DNA of 64,000 nt from Trissonchulus latispiculum (GCA_030248195.1 JASAND010018359.1:1-64000), one strand, 5' to 3'; numbered from the stretch's first letter, positions 42,481-55,990 are shown. Made by a program: numbers and translations. The notes: a model not told the origin generated them from the letters alone.

Positions 42481-44210
42481 TGATTTTAGAGGAAAGCTTC
42501 TAGAAGTTTCTAGAAACTTCTAGAAGCTTCCTATCTTGTACACATCCAGCTCCAGGCTCTTTTTGGCCTGGAGTTCAGTTGGGGGCTCAGATTAATGATA
42601 ATGGCAAAATATTGCCCCCAACTGACCAACTTTTTGATAAATTTCGGGGACGAAACTTGGGCGAATTTTATGAAATTTTGGGTTTACACGTAAACGTAAC
42701 CAAAGGGACAAGCGATTAAAATGTGATCTTAACTTGCCCAAAAATTGACAAAAAAATGCGAAATTTTGGCCATTCTGGGCCTATACAAAACAGGTAAGAT
42801 TCCAATAGGTTAAATTGAGCGAGCAAATTACTTTTTTGTAGTTAATAATGGTTTATTATTCCCTTGTTTTCGGCCCCTCACTTTTAAATTTAACTTGAAC
42901 TTTTGGCCGAGAACAAGGGACGCTGGCCATTAGCCTTAGCAACAATTGTTTCTTCTTGCTGGAAACTCCTTGTCCTCACTTGACCGAGGACAAAGAGAGA
43001 AATAAAAACGAAAAAGATTAAAAGATATGCACATAATAATTCCTACGTATTTTCTAGTTAAATAAAAACCATATTAATGAATTTTACGTACTTAACTACC
43101 TAAGTTTACTTTCTTTCTTCTTAATTTAATTTATTTTTGGGCAATTAGGCCCATTCCAAACCATTAAAATTGGGGAAAAGTGTGTACTAACTCTCTTTTC
43201 GAGAGGCAACTCTTCTGCTGGACTGAGGCCAGCCCAAAGTTCAGGTGAGGACAGCCTCACATAGAGAGAGGGATGAATGGTCGTAGCAGTAAGAGCTTAC
43301 TACTACGGTGTCTGGGAGGCAGAGAGCTTCCCAGACAATGAGGCTGGACTTAGCACAAAGGTTGTGTAAGTCTTAAGTTAAGTTAAGCCATTTAAAGAGA
43401 CCGAAATTACGATATAGACAATATTTTTACTAAAACATTTTCGATTATAACTTTCTCAATTTTGGGAGTTAGAAAATAAAATTGACAATTTTGGAATCAG
43501 CGAAGATTTGCTTTTGGAATGAACCTAAGTCATGTTTCCATACAAAATTTCAGCCATTACGTAATTATTACCTAATTAACACTAATTAACCCTAATTAAC
43601 ACTAACTAACTCATATTATTACTAATTTAATCTAACTAACATCCAAAATGGTGAATTAAAGTTAAATGACACTAAATATGACTACCTACGCTTAAATACA
43701 ACTACCTACGCATATTTAGCTACAAATTAGTGGTAATTAATACTAATTCCTCATAATAGCTGCTATATACTAATGAACCATCTTCATATGACTATGCTTG
43801 ATAATAAACTGAAATTGTTGCTTGCTGCTAAAGAGAAATTAAACGTTTTCTTCGATCACATTAAGGCTTTTCTCTTCATTTCTGAGTAATTGACAATAGA
43901 CTATTAACTGCTTGATAATAAGGTTCTAATGAAAAGGCACCAGCTTTTCATTATGTACAAATACTTGGAATTTCTTTTATTAACTGCTTAAAACGGGGAT
44001 AATTCGATTCTAATGAAAAGGCACCCGCTTTTCATAAAGGAGTATATAATACTAGGGGATTTCCATTGCAGATTATCTAACTGACCGGTAGGTGTATCAG
44101 TTCGTAATGTTGTTCTTCCAATGTTATAGTAGCACTCCTGACCCTATAATGTGGCTTTACCTAATCTTCCCTTTTATTTTATGAGGAATTAATTATATTT
44201 TAGAGATTGG
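42481..44210. other. Mirror of the hairpin-rich block (27,774-29,500)
   Basis: No gene. The stem-loops are kept with some changed bases, for example GTCTGGGA/TCCCAGAC around 43,310-43,340 and TTCTAGAAGC repeats near 42,495-42,530. Confidence 0.5.
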
Positions 44211-45019
44211 CAACCTGGGGGGGTTAAAATTGGTCAAAAATTTTGGGGGGGGGGATACCCCCCCCCCCCAAAGGAAACTATGGTGTTCCAGTTCCAGGTG
44301 TGGCTGGGCAAAACTCTGGGGGAGGGATCCGACGGAGGAGGACGAGAGCGCCGCCGAACCGCCCAAAAACCCCAATTTTCTACAAGCACAAAAATTCAAA
44401 GTTAGCAAAATCTGTGGGGCGGAGGAGCAAAATCTACACTCTGAGAAGCACAGCTCCCCCCACAACTTTTTGGAGGGTCCCTCTGAACCCGAAGACCCCC
44501 TACCCACGCCCCCGTACCGGACACCCCCACACCCACCCCAACCCCCTACAAAACTTTCTATTTCTGTGACAAACGTCGCATTTACAGTCGGAATTTTGGG
44601 GGCCCCCTTTTAGATCCCCCCATGCCTCCACACAGACCCCCCCCAAACCTCCCCCCAAAAAAGTTTTCTATTTTTATGTCAAAAATCGCATTTTCAGTTA
44701 TTGCCAATGCCAAAAAACATTCAACTATAGAAGTAATTTTAACATTATATAGGGGTTCCAAACATAGTTTCCCTGGAACTTAGGGTCGGAACTCGGTGGG
44801 GGGGGGGGGTAAATCTTGGGAAGTTTCTGGGAAAGTTTTCTTTTTTTGTGTCAAAAATAGCATTTTCAGCCGTTTCTAATTTCAAAAAACATTCAACCAT
44901 GAAGTAACTTTATCATTAGGCAGTAGTTTTAAACTCGCAAACTTGTTTGCCAACATGTTTCTATGTCCAAAATAAGGTCAATATTGAGTAAGAAAGTCCA
45001 TAATACAGGTCAAAACGTG
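44211..45019. repeat. Mirror of the G/C-run block
   Basis: No gene. Inverted counterpart of about 25,845-26,655, with G-run lengths that differ from the left at nearly every run. Confidence 0.5.
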
Positions 45020-45021
45020 TA

Positions 45022-47424
45022 TAGCCATGGGGGGGGAAAACCCACTTTTTCGAATTTTGGCTGGAACTTTTTGTTATAAGGAAGGGCTAGCTGAGAACTT
45101 TATATATAATCGTATATACTTGGCATACTTAGAACTTTTTTTAAGCCCATTTGCACTTCTCTACGTTTTACCGTTAGGCCGGTATAATGCAAAAAAAGTA
45201 GCGGGGAAAAAACCCAATGGGGGAAAAAAACCCAAAATGGGGGGAAAAATAAACCCACCCCTCACAGGTCCTAAAAATTGTCGTAGCGCGATTCTGACAC
45301 TTCCTGTGTAAAATTCAACTTTTTTAGTTAGTATGAGTCAAAACCCGACCTAGGTAGCTTTTTTGAGATCTCATGTGCCATTGAAAACGCAGCATCAAAT
45401 GGACAGGTTTCATAAAGTTTAACACATAAACATAGGGCAATTTTTGAAAAATGCTAAAAACGATGTAATTTGATAAAACTTATTATTCTAACGTGGAGAA
45501 CGGTTTTTTACGTACACTGGCTATTAAAAGTCACAATTAGACCTCTGCTGGGTCATCCAGCAGCGAAATTGCACTTTTAGGGTTTTCTGCCTCTAGCTAC
45601 CCAAGTATTCAAAATTGTCCAAATCTGACAGCATAGGTGACGCAGCGTCCTCGATAATATCGTACTACAGTCCCGAATTGTTTCCCAGTTGAGCTGGTAA
45701 AAAATTTTTTCAAAAAAATTTGGGTGGGTTTTTTTCCCCCCCCAAAGTGGGTTTTTTCCCGCCACGTTTGGCAATGTGCCAGTCTAACGGTGCATCGGAT
45801 CGGTCTAATTTTTTTTGCTGTGTGCAAAGAGGAAGACTTGCCATCATTGCAGATATTTGCAAAACTTTTCTAGCCCAACCCAGTCAAAAGTTACATCGGT
45901 CCAAACTTTTGCCAAATTTTTGGAAGGTTGGACCGAAAAGTAGGTATCATTTTCAAAATGTCATATAATGAGCAAGAGTGAACCAAAATGACTTGATCTT
46001 TGCACACATAGGTTAGAAAAGAGTCTTGCTTCGCTGGTATGTTTTGGAGCCCCTAGCTCCAACCCGTGACCCAGGAGGCGGGTGGGTTTTTTTCCCCCAA
46101 AAAGGGGGTGGGTTTTTTTTCACCCCATGGCTATATTTCTCTTCTCGAAATAATAAACACTTTAAGCCAAAAATTTGGACTTTTTTGAAAATTTTTGCAA
46201 AATTTACCCTAAAACTACCCAAAATTTGGCCAATTTTCGCGCCTTCGGCGCGACTACCCCCAAAAGTTTTGGGGGAGGGTTGAAAAAAGGGCTGGGGGGG
46301 CTACCCCCCCCCCCAACGCCCCCACCTTATAGCCATGGGGTGAAAAAAAACCACCCCCTTTTTGGGGGGGGGGGAAACCCACCCGCCTCCTGGGTCATGG
46401 GTTGGAGATATGAGCTCCAAAACATAGCAGCAGGAAGCGCGACTCTTTCTAACCTATGTATGCAAAGATCAAGTCATTTGGTTCACTCCTGCTTATTTTA
46501 TGACATTTTGAAAATGACAACTACTTTTTGGTTCAACCATCCAAAAATTTACCAAAAGTTTGGACCGATGTAACTTTTGACTGGGTTGGGCTAGAAAAGT
46601 TTTGCAAATATCTGCAATGATGGCAACTCTTCCTCTTTGCACACAGCCAAAATTAGACCGATCCGCTGTACCGTTAGTCTGGCACATTGCCAAACGTGGC
46701 GGGGAAAAAACCCACTTTGGGGGGAAAAAACCCACCCAAATTTTTTTGAAAATTTTTTTAACAACTCAACACGGAAACAATTAGAGACTATAGCACGGTA
46801 CTATCGAGCACGCTGCGTCATCCTATGCGGTCAGATTCGGACAATTTTGCTTACCTGGCTAGCTACGTAGGGGCTAAAAACCTTAAAAGTGCCATTTCGC
46901 AGCTGGAGGACCCAATACAGGTATATAAAATTGTGGATTTTAACAGCCAATTCTACGTAAAAAACCATTCTCTACACGATAGAATAATAAGTTTTATCAA
47001 ATTACATCATTTTTAGCATTTTTCAAAAATTGCCCTATGTTTATGTGTTAAACTTTATGAAACCTGGCCAGTTTGATGCAGCATTTTTAACGGCACATGA
47101 GATCTCAAAAAAGCTACTTGATCGGGTTTTTTGGTTCATACTAACTAAAAAAGGGTTGAATTTTACACTGGAAGTGTCAGAATTGCGATAGAACAATTTT
47201 TAAGACCTGTGAGGGGTGGGTTTATTTTCCCCCCATTTGGGTTTTTCCCCCCGCTACGTTTTGCATTATACCGCTCTAACGGTACAACTTAGAGAAGTGC
47301 AAATAGGCTTAAAAGAAAGTTCTAAGTACGCCAAGTACGATGATATATAAAGTGTTCAGATAACCCTTATAATAAAAAAGTTCCAGCCAAAATCCGAAAA
47401 TGTAGGTTTTTCCCCCCATGGCTA
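45022..47424. mobile_element. TA-flanked foldback element, right-arm copy
   Basis: It begins TAGCCATGGGGGGGGAAAAC, ends with the inverse CCATGGCTA, and is flanked by TA on both sides. The interior mirrors 23,451-25,831, including the nested G-run repeat near 46,140-46,330. Confidence 0.68.
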
Positions 47425-47442
47425 TACACCTATGCCCCCACC

Positions 47443-48512
47443 CAGTGGCGGATCCAGGATTTTGAAAAGGGGGGGGCCCGCTAAAAAATTTTGAAAAGGG
47501 GGGGGTAACCAAATTTTCCGGGGGGGGGGGGGTAAAAATTTTCTTTTTCCAGGAACAAAACATTTTTACAAGAAAATTAATATTGTGTATGGAAAGGTTA
47601 GTTCACTTGCCAATTGGAACAGCGAAACAACAATCGCGTGAGTGAAGCAAAGCATGAAGAATTTTACACAAGAAGCACACGGGGGGTCTTGGGGCCGAGC
47701 CCCACACTAAAGTTGAAAAATTCGTTAGAAGTGGAAAAAATCCGTCATGCAAACTTTTGAAAAGATTAAACAAAAATAAAATGGAGATGTAGCCACGTAT
47801 GTACATATATATAGTGTCTTACGAAATGAAAAACTTGCAGTAAATTAGTATATATATATACAAAGAATGGTGTCAATAAAGAGGACAAGTTACGAGGGCA
47901 ACAAAGATCAATGTGGAAAACGGGGGTTCTAACCCTCCAGAAGTTGAAGAATTTTTTTGAAATAGTGGAAAATTCAAGTAATTCAAATGTTTAAAAAAAT
48001 GAGTTATTGAGTTATATAATCGATCAGTGGTGACCCAAAACGGGAATTGGATGCTTTTTGGAATTTTTCACTTCCACGATTTATTCTAGAGCACTTTAAG
48101 AAGCTGCCAATTATCAATCTTGCATTGCCCATATTATATATACGCTATGAAAGCAAAATAAAATTTGTAAATGCTCGTATATCACCGGTATATAGTCATA
48201 AAATAAACTGAAGGCGTTGAGTACAATTATATACTTTCAAAACGGAGAAAACAAATATAGAAGACACTTTAAGAGATAGAAGTTCTTTTACAGAACTGGG
48301 TACGTAATAATAAAGCAGCACAAGATGCTATACATATACACAAGTGAGCCGCAGGCGGAAATTTTTAAAAATTTGTGAAATTTTGCTGAATTTTCACTCA
48401 AAATATGCATATAAACAGCTGAAAAAATTTTCTATGGGTGGCCCGGAATGTCAAGGAAGGGGCCCAAATCTCGAAGAGGCCTCCGGGCCCCAACCATCCG
48501 GATCCGCCACTG
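47443..48512. mobile_element. Non-autonomous hAT element, right-arm copy (TSD CCCCCACC)
   Basis: The ends CAGTGGCGGATCC and GGATCCGCCACTG and the 8-bp flanks CCCCCACC (47,435-47,442; 48,513-48,520) are the exact reverse complement of the left copy and its duplication. The insertion therefore predates the arm duplication. Confidence 0.85.
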
Positions 48513-48520
48513 CCCCCACC

Positions 48521-49680
48521 CAACCCCCCAAATTTGGACCTCGAAATTTCGAAAAATGGCCAAAATGCAAAATTTACTGTAATTGGCCTTTCTCATCAAA
48601 ACAAGGCCATCAGCCGCGTTTTAGGCGTTTTTGCACAGTTTTAAAGCGATTTTATCATATTTTTATTTTTACCGAATTTAAGATTACGATTACGATTTGA
48701 ATAGCTTAAGATTTTACCTAAAATAAGCTTAATGTTAATGAAAAGTCCATAAAACCGTTAAAAAAAAAAAAAAAAAAAAAAAAAACTTGTGTTTCTCATA
48801 TCTCCTTTTAAACTACAAAAATCTGGACTTTGAAAAATTTTCCAAATTTATATATATACCCTAAAAATGCCAATTTTAGTCGAATTTTCGCGCGACTATC
48901 CCCCCCCTCAGTTGGGGATGATGCAGGGGGGCTCCCAAAAATTTTTGGGAGTTTAATTTCTGATGTAAAAATGGCTGGGGTGAGTTTGCACCCAATTTTC
49001 TTGAAAAATTTTTCTACTGCACTATAACTGCCATGCGAGTTCACACTTTGTTTATTTTGGAAAACTTAGGGTTTGTTATTCTGGACAAGATCTAAGTTGA
49101 TGCAACGGCCTAAGTTAACCCTAAGCTATAGCTCAGCTGCGAGAATAGATTACACCGAGTTGCTCCAGGGTATATATATTTTTTACAAAGGGGGGGGGGG
49201 GTCCCATAGGTGTAAGGTGGGGGGGGGTTGGGGGGGACGTCCCCCCCATAACTGGGGGAGGGGGTAGTCGCGCCGATGGCGCGAAGAATAGCCAAAAATT
49301 TGGAATTATTTTTGGAGCATTTTTTGCTAGCGCGTGCAAAAATGTCGAAATTTCTGGCTTAAACTATTTATTAATATGGGAAATAAATTTTTTTAACTGT
49401 ATTATAGGTCTTATGACTCAATATTGTCCTTATTTTGGACTTGTTGGCTCATTGTGTTGGCGTGTATTTTGGCAATCCAAGGTTTTTTGAAGTTGAAACC
49501 ACTATCTAATGTTAAGATTACTTTATGGTTAGATGTTTTTTATCATTAGAAACGGCTGAAAAATGCGATTTTTGGCATAAAAAATAAAAAATTTTGGGGG
49601 GAAGGGTTGGGGGAGGGGGTCCACACGAAGCCCATTTCTGAGGAAAATAATTAGAAAAATGTTTTAATAATTTTCTAATT
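48521..49680. repeat. Mirror of the G-run block at 21,270-22,375
   Basis: No gene. Inverted G-run family members with CGCGCGACTATCC and GTAGTCGCGCC signatures, and a 26-base A run at about 48,760-48,785 where the left arm has a short mixed sequence. Confidence 0.5.
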
Positions 49681-49687
49681 AAAAAAA

Positions 49688-50069
49688 GGGTAAAGTGACC
49701 CCTGGAGAGAACTCCAACCTACAAGAAGGTTATAGGAGTGCCGGTGCTTATCTCTGAGTTCACAGCCCGAAGCCAGGAGCGACAACTCTAATGTTGATGC
49801 CCTATACATCTGTGGAAGGGGGGCCAGCCCTTCATCAGGCATTACGCCAGAACACAGACTCCTGTTACCTTCCCACCGCAGTGGTACCCATTTTACCGAC
49901 CAGTTAAGGATAGACAGCTGGGTTGGCTGGAGCCCACGGCGAAGCCGATATGTGCTTCGTCCCTTGCTCGAAGAGAGTTTGCGAAAACTCCTTGTGGTAG
50001 CGGGGGTTCGAACCTAGGACCGTAAGATCTTTTTAGTCGAACACATTGCCTACTCAGCCCATGCGGCTT
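49688..50069 (-). mobile_element. tRNA-derived SINE, right-arm copy
   Basis: Inverted partner of 20,863-21,236. The B box GGTTCGAACC region is kept (GGTTCGAACCTAGG on the plus strand near 50,005). Several small indels separate it from the left copy. Confidence 0.75.
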
Positions 50070-50086
50070 AATGTTGCCAAATAGTT

Positions 50087-50385
50087 TTTCTAATTGTTTT
50101 CTAATCGTTTTTTGCAAATCAAGCGACACACTTTCGAGATGATTTCTAATTATTTTCTAATTTTTTATCAGTATTTTTTAATTATTTTCTTTTTATTTTC
50201 TAACAAAAACTACGATTTTTCAAATTTGTCTAATTATTTTCTAATTGTTTTCTAAAGCTTTTCTCAATTGTTTTCTGAGCAAGTTTTATATATTTTTTTC
50301 TAATTGTTTTCTTTTTATTTTCTAATTGTTTTCTAAATTCTTTCTAATTGTTTTCTATATTTTTCTAATTGATTTCTATTGCAAG
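50087..50385. repeat. (TTGTTTTCTAA)n array, right-arm copy
   Basis: Inverted partner of the TTAGAAAACAA array at 20,566-20,862. Confidence 0.72.
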
Positions 50386-50571
50386 TACAAGGCTCCCAAA
50401 ATTTTCACCCCCTTTGCTTGATTGAGCGTGGAGGTTGGTGTTCGGCTTTGTTTGAGTTCTCGTCAACACTGGTTTGCCCGCCTTTTCTAGTCTGATCAAA
50501 GATTTTATTCTTTCCAGAGTCAAAGAATGATTCCGTCTTCAGGAGTATGTAGGGGCGCGATAGCCACTGGT

Positions 50572-50947
50572 CACAACTTATTCCTAGTGAAGAAGTGGGA
50601 GACGCCCACAATTCGGCAAACACTCCACCCCATTCGAGGAGCCTCCCCCATGGAAACCCCCCCCATAAATCCTGACCTCCCCCCCTATTTTTTAAAATTG
50701 ACAATTTTTACCATTTTTACCCTAAATTTTCAAAAAATTTTCCCACTTAGCCGGATTTTTGACAAATTTTTCTTTATTTTTAACTTAAAAAACACTAAAA
50801 ATTAAATATTTTTTAGCGATTTTTATGAATCACCATGCAAAATTTTCACAAAAAGTTAAGAAAAAAATTCAAAAATATGCCCCCCCCCTCATCGATGAGC
50901 CCCCCATCGATGGTCCCCCCATAAAAAATTGCCAAGGGATAAGCCAG
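50572..50947. mobile_element. CTGGC-family MITE E, right-arm copy (TSD CTGGT)
   Basis: The end GGGATAAGCCAG is intact, while the other end has decayed to TCACAACTTATTCCTAGTG. CTGGT flanks on both sides (50,567-50,571; 50,948-50,952), the reverse complement of the left-arm ACCAG duplication. Confidence 0.68.
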
Positions 50948-51448
50948 CTGGTCGCTACAGCCTATGTGGCCTATTGACTACTGGTCGAACGGCCTAAAAC
51001 AGCGTTTTTCGGCGTTTTGGTTGAGGGCATTTGACTACGCTCGTTCCAATGAGCATATTGCCGAAACCGAAAGAAGTTACCAGTGGTCTTGCTTGACCAG
51101 TGGTCAAACCCCTTAAAACAGCGTTTTTCGGCGTTTTGGTCGGTGGCATTAATAGTAAATCGACTGCGCTCGTTTCAATGGGCATATTGCCGAAATGGAG
51201 GGAAGTGACCAGTGGTCACTACGGTCTATGGGGCCTATAGACCAGTGGTGTTTGGAGAGGCGAAAAAGTTTTATCCTTATACCACCCACAAACAGAGGTT
51301 GCAGCGGCCGAAGCTTGGGGCGGAGGTGAGAATTCAGTGGTACTATATATTGATATAATCAGTTTTCTGCTCTACCTACGGCACTGTTCAAGCTCCTTGT
51401 ATCCATTACCGCATTGCTGGAAAGGGATCCTTTAAAATGACAGAAGGA

Positions 51449-51631
51449 CAAGAAATAAAAATGCTCCTCTGGAGCATAAAAAAGTAATATGGGTGATGGT
51501 GAGGTTGTAAAATCAAAAGAGGACTAGTCTTTAAAATGCTTAATATGGGGGCTAGGTTCAAAAATAGAAGAGGACTAGGTTGTGAGCGAATTAATATGGG
51601 CACAGCTTCGCCGAACAACCCATATTCGCGG
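51449..51631 (+). repeat. 184-bp inverted-repeat unit, right arm, first member
   Basis: Counterpart of the unit at 19,302-19,485, inverted by the arm symmetry. Pairs with 53,618-53,800. Confidence 0.58.
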
Positions 51632-51995
51632 GATTTCACGCTTCGTCTTAACTTCTGTCGCATACAGAGCTATCAGTGTCAGTCAGTAATAAGAAATTTA
51701 AGAAGTTGAATACTCATTGAATATATTTAGTTGTTTGCATACACTGTTAGACTTGCTAGGAATATATACTTAAATTATCATTATGTGGTCGTGTTGAACT
51801 GCAGCAAGCAACGAGATGAGATCTAAGGATATCATGCTAAAGCTATTGGTTCAAGCAGGAAGGAAATAGAAGATCAGAGTCCTAAAATTATTCTTGAGAT
51901 ATAAATGGATAAAATGCACTGGTTAGTATAAAGAGTTTCTCAAAGAAAAAGTTTGCTAAAATAAAAGTTCCGTTACGCTCGAATACATATATATA

Positions 51996-53531
51996 CTGGC
52001 ATTTTTTTAGTGGGGGGGGGGGTGGGGGGGGCCCCACTGGCACCGGTCCCTCCTCCACTTTTCGGAGCCCCCCCACTTTCATCCCCCCCCCACTTTTCGG
52101 CAAGCCCCCCCCCCCACTTTTTTGGGGGTCGCCCAAAAGTGTCGAAAAATTAAGTTTTTGAGGTCAAATTTTCAAAAATTTTCTGAATTTTTAGCTAATT
52201 TATGGACTTATAAGTTAATTTTAAGCTTAAAAATAGCGAGTTTTTTTGTGTGTTTACCTAAAAAATGCATTTTTCGCTAAAAATTTTGGTATTTTATACC
52301 TTGGACTCGCCCCCCCCCCCCCCCACTTCCCCCTCCCCTGAGGGGGGGGGGGGCGACTGGGATTTTTTTGGTCAAAAATAGCGTCGTTTGCAGAAATAGA
52401 CAATAGTTTTGACGACGACAAAATAAAAATGAGGACAGAATGACCAAGCCAAAATGTGGAAGTAGCATTCAAATTTAACAAAAATGCAAATTTTCTATTA
52501 CGTTTTAACAGTGATTTCTCAAAAAATTCTCAAATTTTGGGGGCTACCGCCCCCAAACCCCCGCTCTAGTCTTACTGATGTTAAGCTGCGTTAAGCTTGA
52601 ACAGTCAATCAGTATATCTATTATAATATATATACAAAGCCACAGGCTACGAGTCTTTATGCTACATACTTCAATTGCATTTTTTGGTGCAAGTTTCTCA
52701 TACCAATTTCGCTGAATATTTTCTTTAAAAACTTTCTCTTCGGATTATCTCTACTAGAATGGAATGAGAGCTTATATATACGTATATATGTACCAGGATA
52801 GAATGTTTAAGAACGTTTATTGCATAAATGTTATAACTACTAGGGATGGATGTGGAAGGCAGCTCTGTCGTTGCGATTTGAAGGTAATTAAAAGCAAACA
52901 GGAAAAACAGAAAAAAGGCATGTCAACAAAATTTCGTGAGTGCGTATATATACGTATATTTCCAACGTTTTTACCAGATTTTTGGATAGAAAAAGCTTAA
53001 AATGTCGTGCGAGTTTAGGAAAAAATTTTTATTTTTCCTTTCAAAAAGGGCAAACTTTTAATAATTTTCTTGTTTCTGCAAAATGAAAAGAATTAAAGAT
53101 TTAAAGGACGATTTCATCTAAAAAGCAAAAATTGTTCAACTTCTGGGGGGCCGTCCCTCAGACCCCCCACATTGTGTCGGGTTGTAAACTCACCCACAAT
53201 GCTCAAAGACATGTTCCATTTTTTTTTTTTTTTGGATACACACATCCATACAGCTACATTTCTCATTTGGGGAGAGAAACTGGAACCTTTTCGCAAGAGA
53301 ATATGAAGCAACACACGCCAACAAGGTAAAAATTCAACCAAAATTACTAGCATATATATAGCCTAAAATCAAAACAAAACTGCATTTCTGCAAAACTTTA
53401 TTTTTGACGTTGGACAAATATAAAAATGACGCTCAGAAAATAAAAATGACGAAATTTGATGAAATCGATTTTGAAAAAAAAACGCTGGGGCGAAGCGCCC
53501 CCACTTTTTCAAAACCCTAAAAAAATGCCAG
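51996..53531. mobile_element. CTGGC-family element D, right-arm copy (TSD ATATA)
   Basis: The ends CTGGCATTTTTTTAG and CTAAAAAAATGCCAG are flanked by ATATA at 51,991-51,995 and 53,532-53,536. A run of T near 53,217-53,233 replaces the TA microsatellite found at 17,673-17,702 in the left copy. Confidence 0.76.
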
Positions 53532-53617
53532 ATATATACGTAGCAGTAGAGATTGTTTTATGCACTATAAACTAAATGTAGCTTGGATGGATATGCATAA
53601 TGATTTACGTTTATAAA

Positions 53618-53800
53618 CCGCGAATATGGGTTGTTCGGCGAAGCTGTGCCCATATTAATTCGCTCACAACCTAGTCCTCTTCTATTTTTGAACCTAGCCC
53701 CCATATTAAGCATTTTAAAGACTAGTCCTCTTTTGATTTTACAACCTCACAATCACCCATATTACTTTTTTCATGCTCCAGAGGAGAATTTTATTTCTTG
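53618..53800 (-). repeat. 184-bp inverted-repeat unit, right arm, second member
   Basis: Counterpart of the unit at 17,115-17,298 with only a few base changes. Confidence 0.58.
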
Positions 53801-54289
53801 TATTGAGTCAGAACGTCTATGAGTTAAAAACGTGAATTTCTCTCAATAATAAACACTTTATGCAAAACATTTGGACTTTTTTTGAAAGTTTGCACAATTT
53901 ACCCTAAATATACCCAGATTTAGGCCAATTTTTGCGTCTTCGGCGCGACTATCCCCCCCCCCCCCCCCCAGTTGGCGGGACGCCCCCCCCCCCAAATCGG
54001 CAGGGGGGGGGGGGTACCACAACCTTCCCCCTTTGAATATGCTACAATTAATTTTAACACGGTTAAAACAGCATGTTATAATCTGAGACGTCGACGCTCG
54101 TATATATGCGTTCGCGACTATGACTGCACCTTAAAATGTGTAAAATAAACCTTATTTTGAAGGAAAAAGTGTTAAAATATAGAAAATTTTGCATTGCTTG
54201 GCCATTTTTTAAAATTTCAGGGGTCCAAATTCTGGGAAGGGTTGGGAGCATAGGTGTAACGGTGATTTGGGGTTGCGGGCCCCAAGTTT
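53801..54289. repeat. Mirror of the G-run repeat upstream of GLG1
   Basis: No gene. Inverted counterpart of about 16,625-17,114, with C/G runs and the GCGTCTTCGGCGCGACTA signature near 53,935-53,952. Confidence 0.5.
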
Positions 54290-54616
54290 TGGCTTTTCTT
54301 AGGAAAAAATTCTGGGGGAGTCTGGAGGCGGTCCCTCCCAGGTTTGGGGGGACACGGATTTTGGGGGGGGAATGTTTTCGAAAATGCTTTAAAATAACTA
54401 TTTTTGCTGTTAAGCTAAAATATTAACTATTTTTAATCTACTTTTAAGCTTAAAATAGTTAAAAATGCTTTAAAATGTCCAAAACTCCGGCGAAGCCAGA
54501 AAATTTAAAAATTAATGTGCTCGCAGCCCTGATTTTCGGGGTTCTGGGGTCGTGGGACAGCCCGAATTCTGGGGGGGGGCGACGCAAGTCTGAAAGTTCC
54601 CCCGTAGGAAAGCCAG
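54290..54616. mobile_element. CTGGC-family MITE C, right-arm copy (degraded)
   Basis: Ends TGGCTTTTCTTAGG and GTAGGAAAGCCAG. G-runs and CTCCGGCGAAGCC remain. Inverted partner of 16,267-16,624. Confidence 0.6.
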
Positions 54617-54779
54617 GTCCCTCTAGTAGAGACCTCCCCAACCCCCCCAGGGGATCTTCCTTCCCCCAAAAGCTTTCTGTTTTCTAGTTTTATGCCAAAA
54701 ATATCACATTTCAGCGTTTCTGTTAGTGACAATAAACATTCAACTATGAAGCAATTTTGACATTTTCCGACCTGCACCC

Positions 54780-55114
54780 CTGGGGGGGCGGATGAGGATA
54801 ACTCGGCCTGCGGGGGGGGCCAAGTACCATCTCACAAGATCTACCCGGCCGATCCGGCTGAAATTCACAGCATGTACCCCTGCTTAAAGGCTCTTCACAC
54901 AAAAAGTTTGAGCCCGATCGGTCCACTCCTTCGCTGGCCACAGACCAAACAATGTCCAGATTATACACGTTCCGTCAAATTTTCCTATTCTATTGTGAGC
55001 GCTAACGCGCTCCCCCTAATAAATATAAGACACACTACGTATATACATTGACCATTTTAATTAAGATCAGTTTTGACTGTTTCAGTTATCGCCCTGATGT
55101 TGTCGTTTAGTGAC
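54780..55114 (+). promoter_or_regulatory. Putative GLG1 promoter and 5' UTR (right arm)
   Basis: Inverted partner of 15,756-16,090. It keeps the TATA-like CTAATAAATATAAGA around 55,016-55,030 and the AGCGCTAACGCGCT palindromic stretch. The two promoters face each other across about 39 kb. Confidence 0.33.
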
Positions 55115-55195
55115 ATGCGGCGTGTTGTTTGGGTGTTTTCTTTCCTGGTATTTGCTTTAATTCCTTTGGTAATTCATGCTGCCGGTGATGACACT

Positions 55196-55227
<32 letters not shown>

Positions 55228-55959
55228 GCCGGCATCCGCAGCCACCGCCAGAAAAGCCAAGCAGTTAGTGGAAGGAAGCCGAATCATGACCAGTTGGATA
55301 CTGGCGGCGGGGCGCTGCTGTAAATATCAAACCCGTGGCGGGTGGAGCTCACGGGAACCTGAACCTGGGTGCCGGAGCAGGAGGAGGTGGACAGCCATTG
55401 GGCGGGGGTGGGGCCCAGCGAGGTGCCGGCGCCGCTCCCAATCCTCCGTCCGCTGGCGGTCCTGATTTGGCCATCTAGACAAACGGCTGATTGAGTTTAC
55501 GCTGAATGTCGGATTAGTTTTTATTTCTGTCCTAAGTCTGTTCAGCGGACGGACATTAACATCATCATTTGTCTGGAGGAGGATCGGAAGGATACAGATG
55601 TTCTGTCTGGGCCCTGTCAGCATATTCTGTGGCAGGCCAAAGTGAAGCTGTCTGAGGATCAGCGATTTCAGAACGCTGCTAGCCAGTTTTGTGACGCGGA
55701 GATGGCCAAGTTTACAGACTGTCATCCGGACCCGCAGTCTACGGATGTGGAACAGAGGGGCCATCTCATTTCCTGTCTTGTTGATCATAAAGAGGAGATG
55801 ACCCCCACGGGGAAGTGTCACAACTTTCTCACTCGCATGGAGTCTATCATGTTCGGCGACTTTAGACTGATTGGTAGATTTCTGAAAGGCTGTAGATCTG
55901 ATATTGAACGAATGCAGTGTGGCCGGATAGATTTTGCTGCTGATTCTGAACATACTCAG
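55115..55959 (+). pseudogene. GLG1: GLG1 second copy, exon 1, disrupted
   Basis: The signal peptide frame is intact (MRRVVWVFSF..., one V-to-I change) up to AAGDDT. Then 31 consecutive G (55,196-55,226) replace the codons for EGGAEGNIP and shift the frame. Further indels occur near 55,478 (one C missing), 55,499 (two extra bases) and 55,515-55,530 (three bases missing). From about 55,550 the correct frame resumes (RTDINIIICLEEDR...) and runs to a good phase-0 donor CATACTCAG|GTAAACTG. As written, the exon cannot encode GLG1 from its start. Decay and assembly error at the G-run are both possible. Confidence 0.78.
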
Positions 55960-55990
55960 GTAAACTGTCTTAATGTTTAGATAGAGTGTA

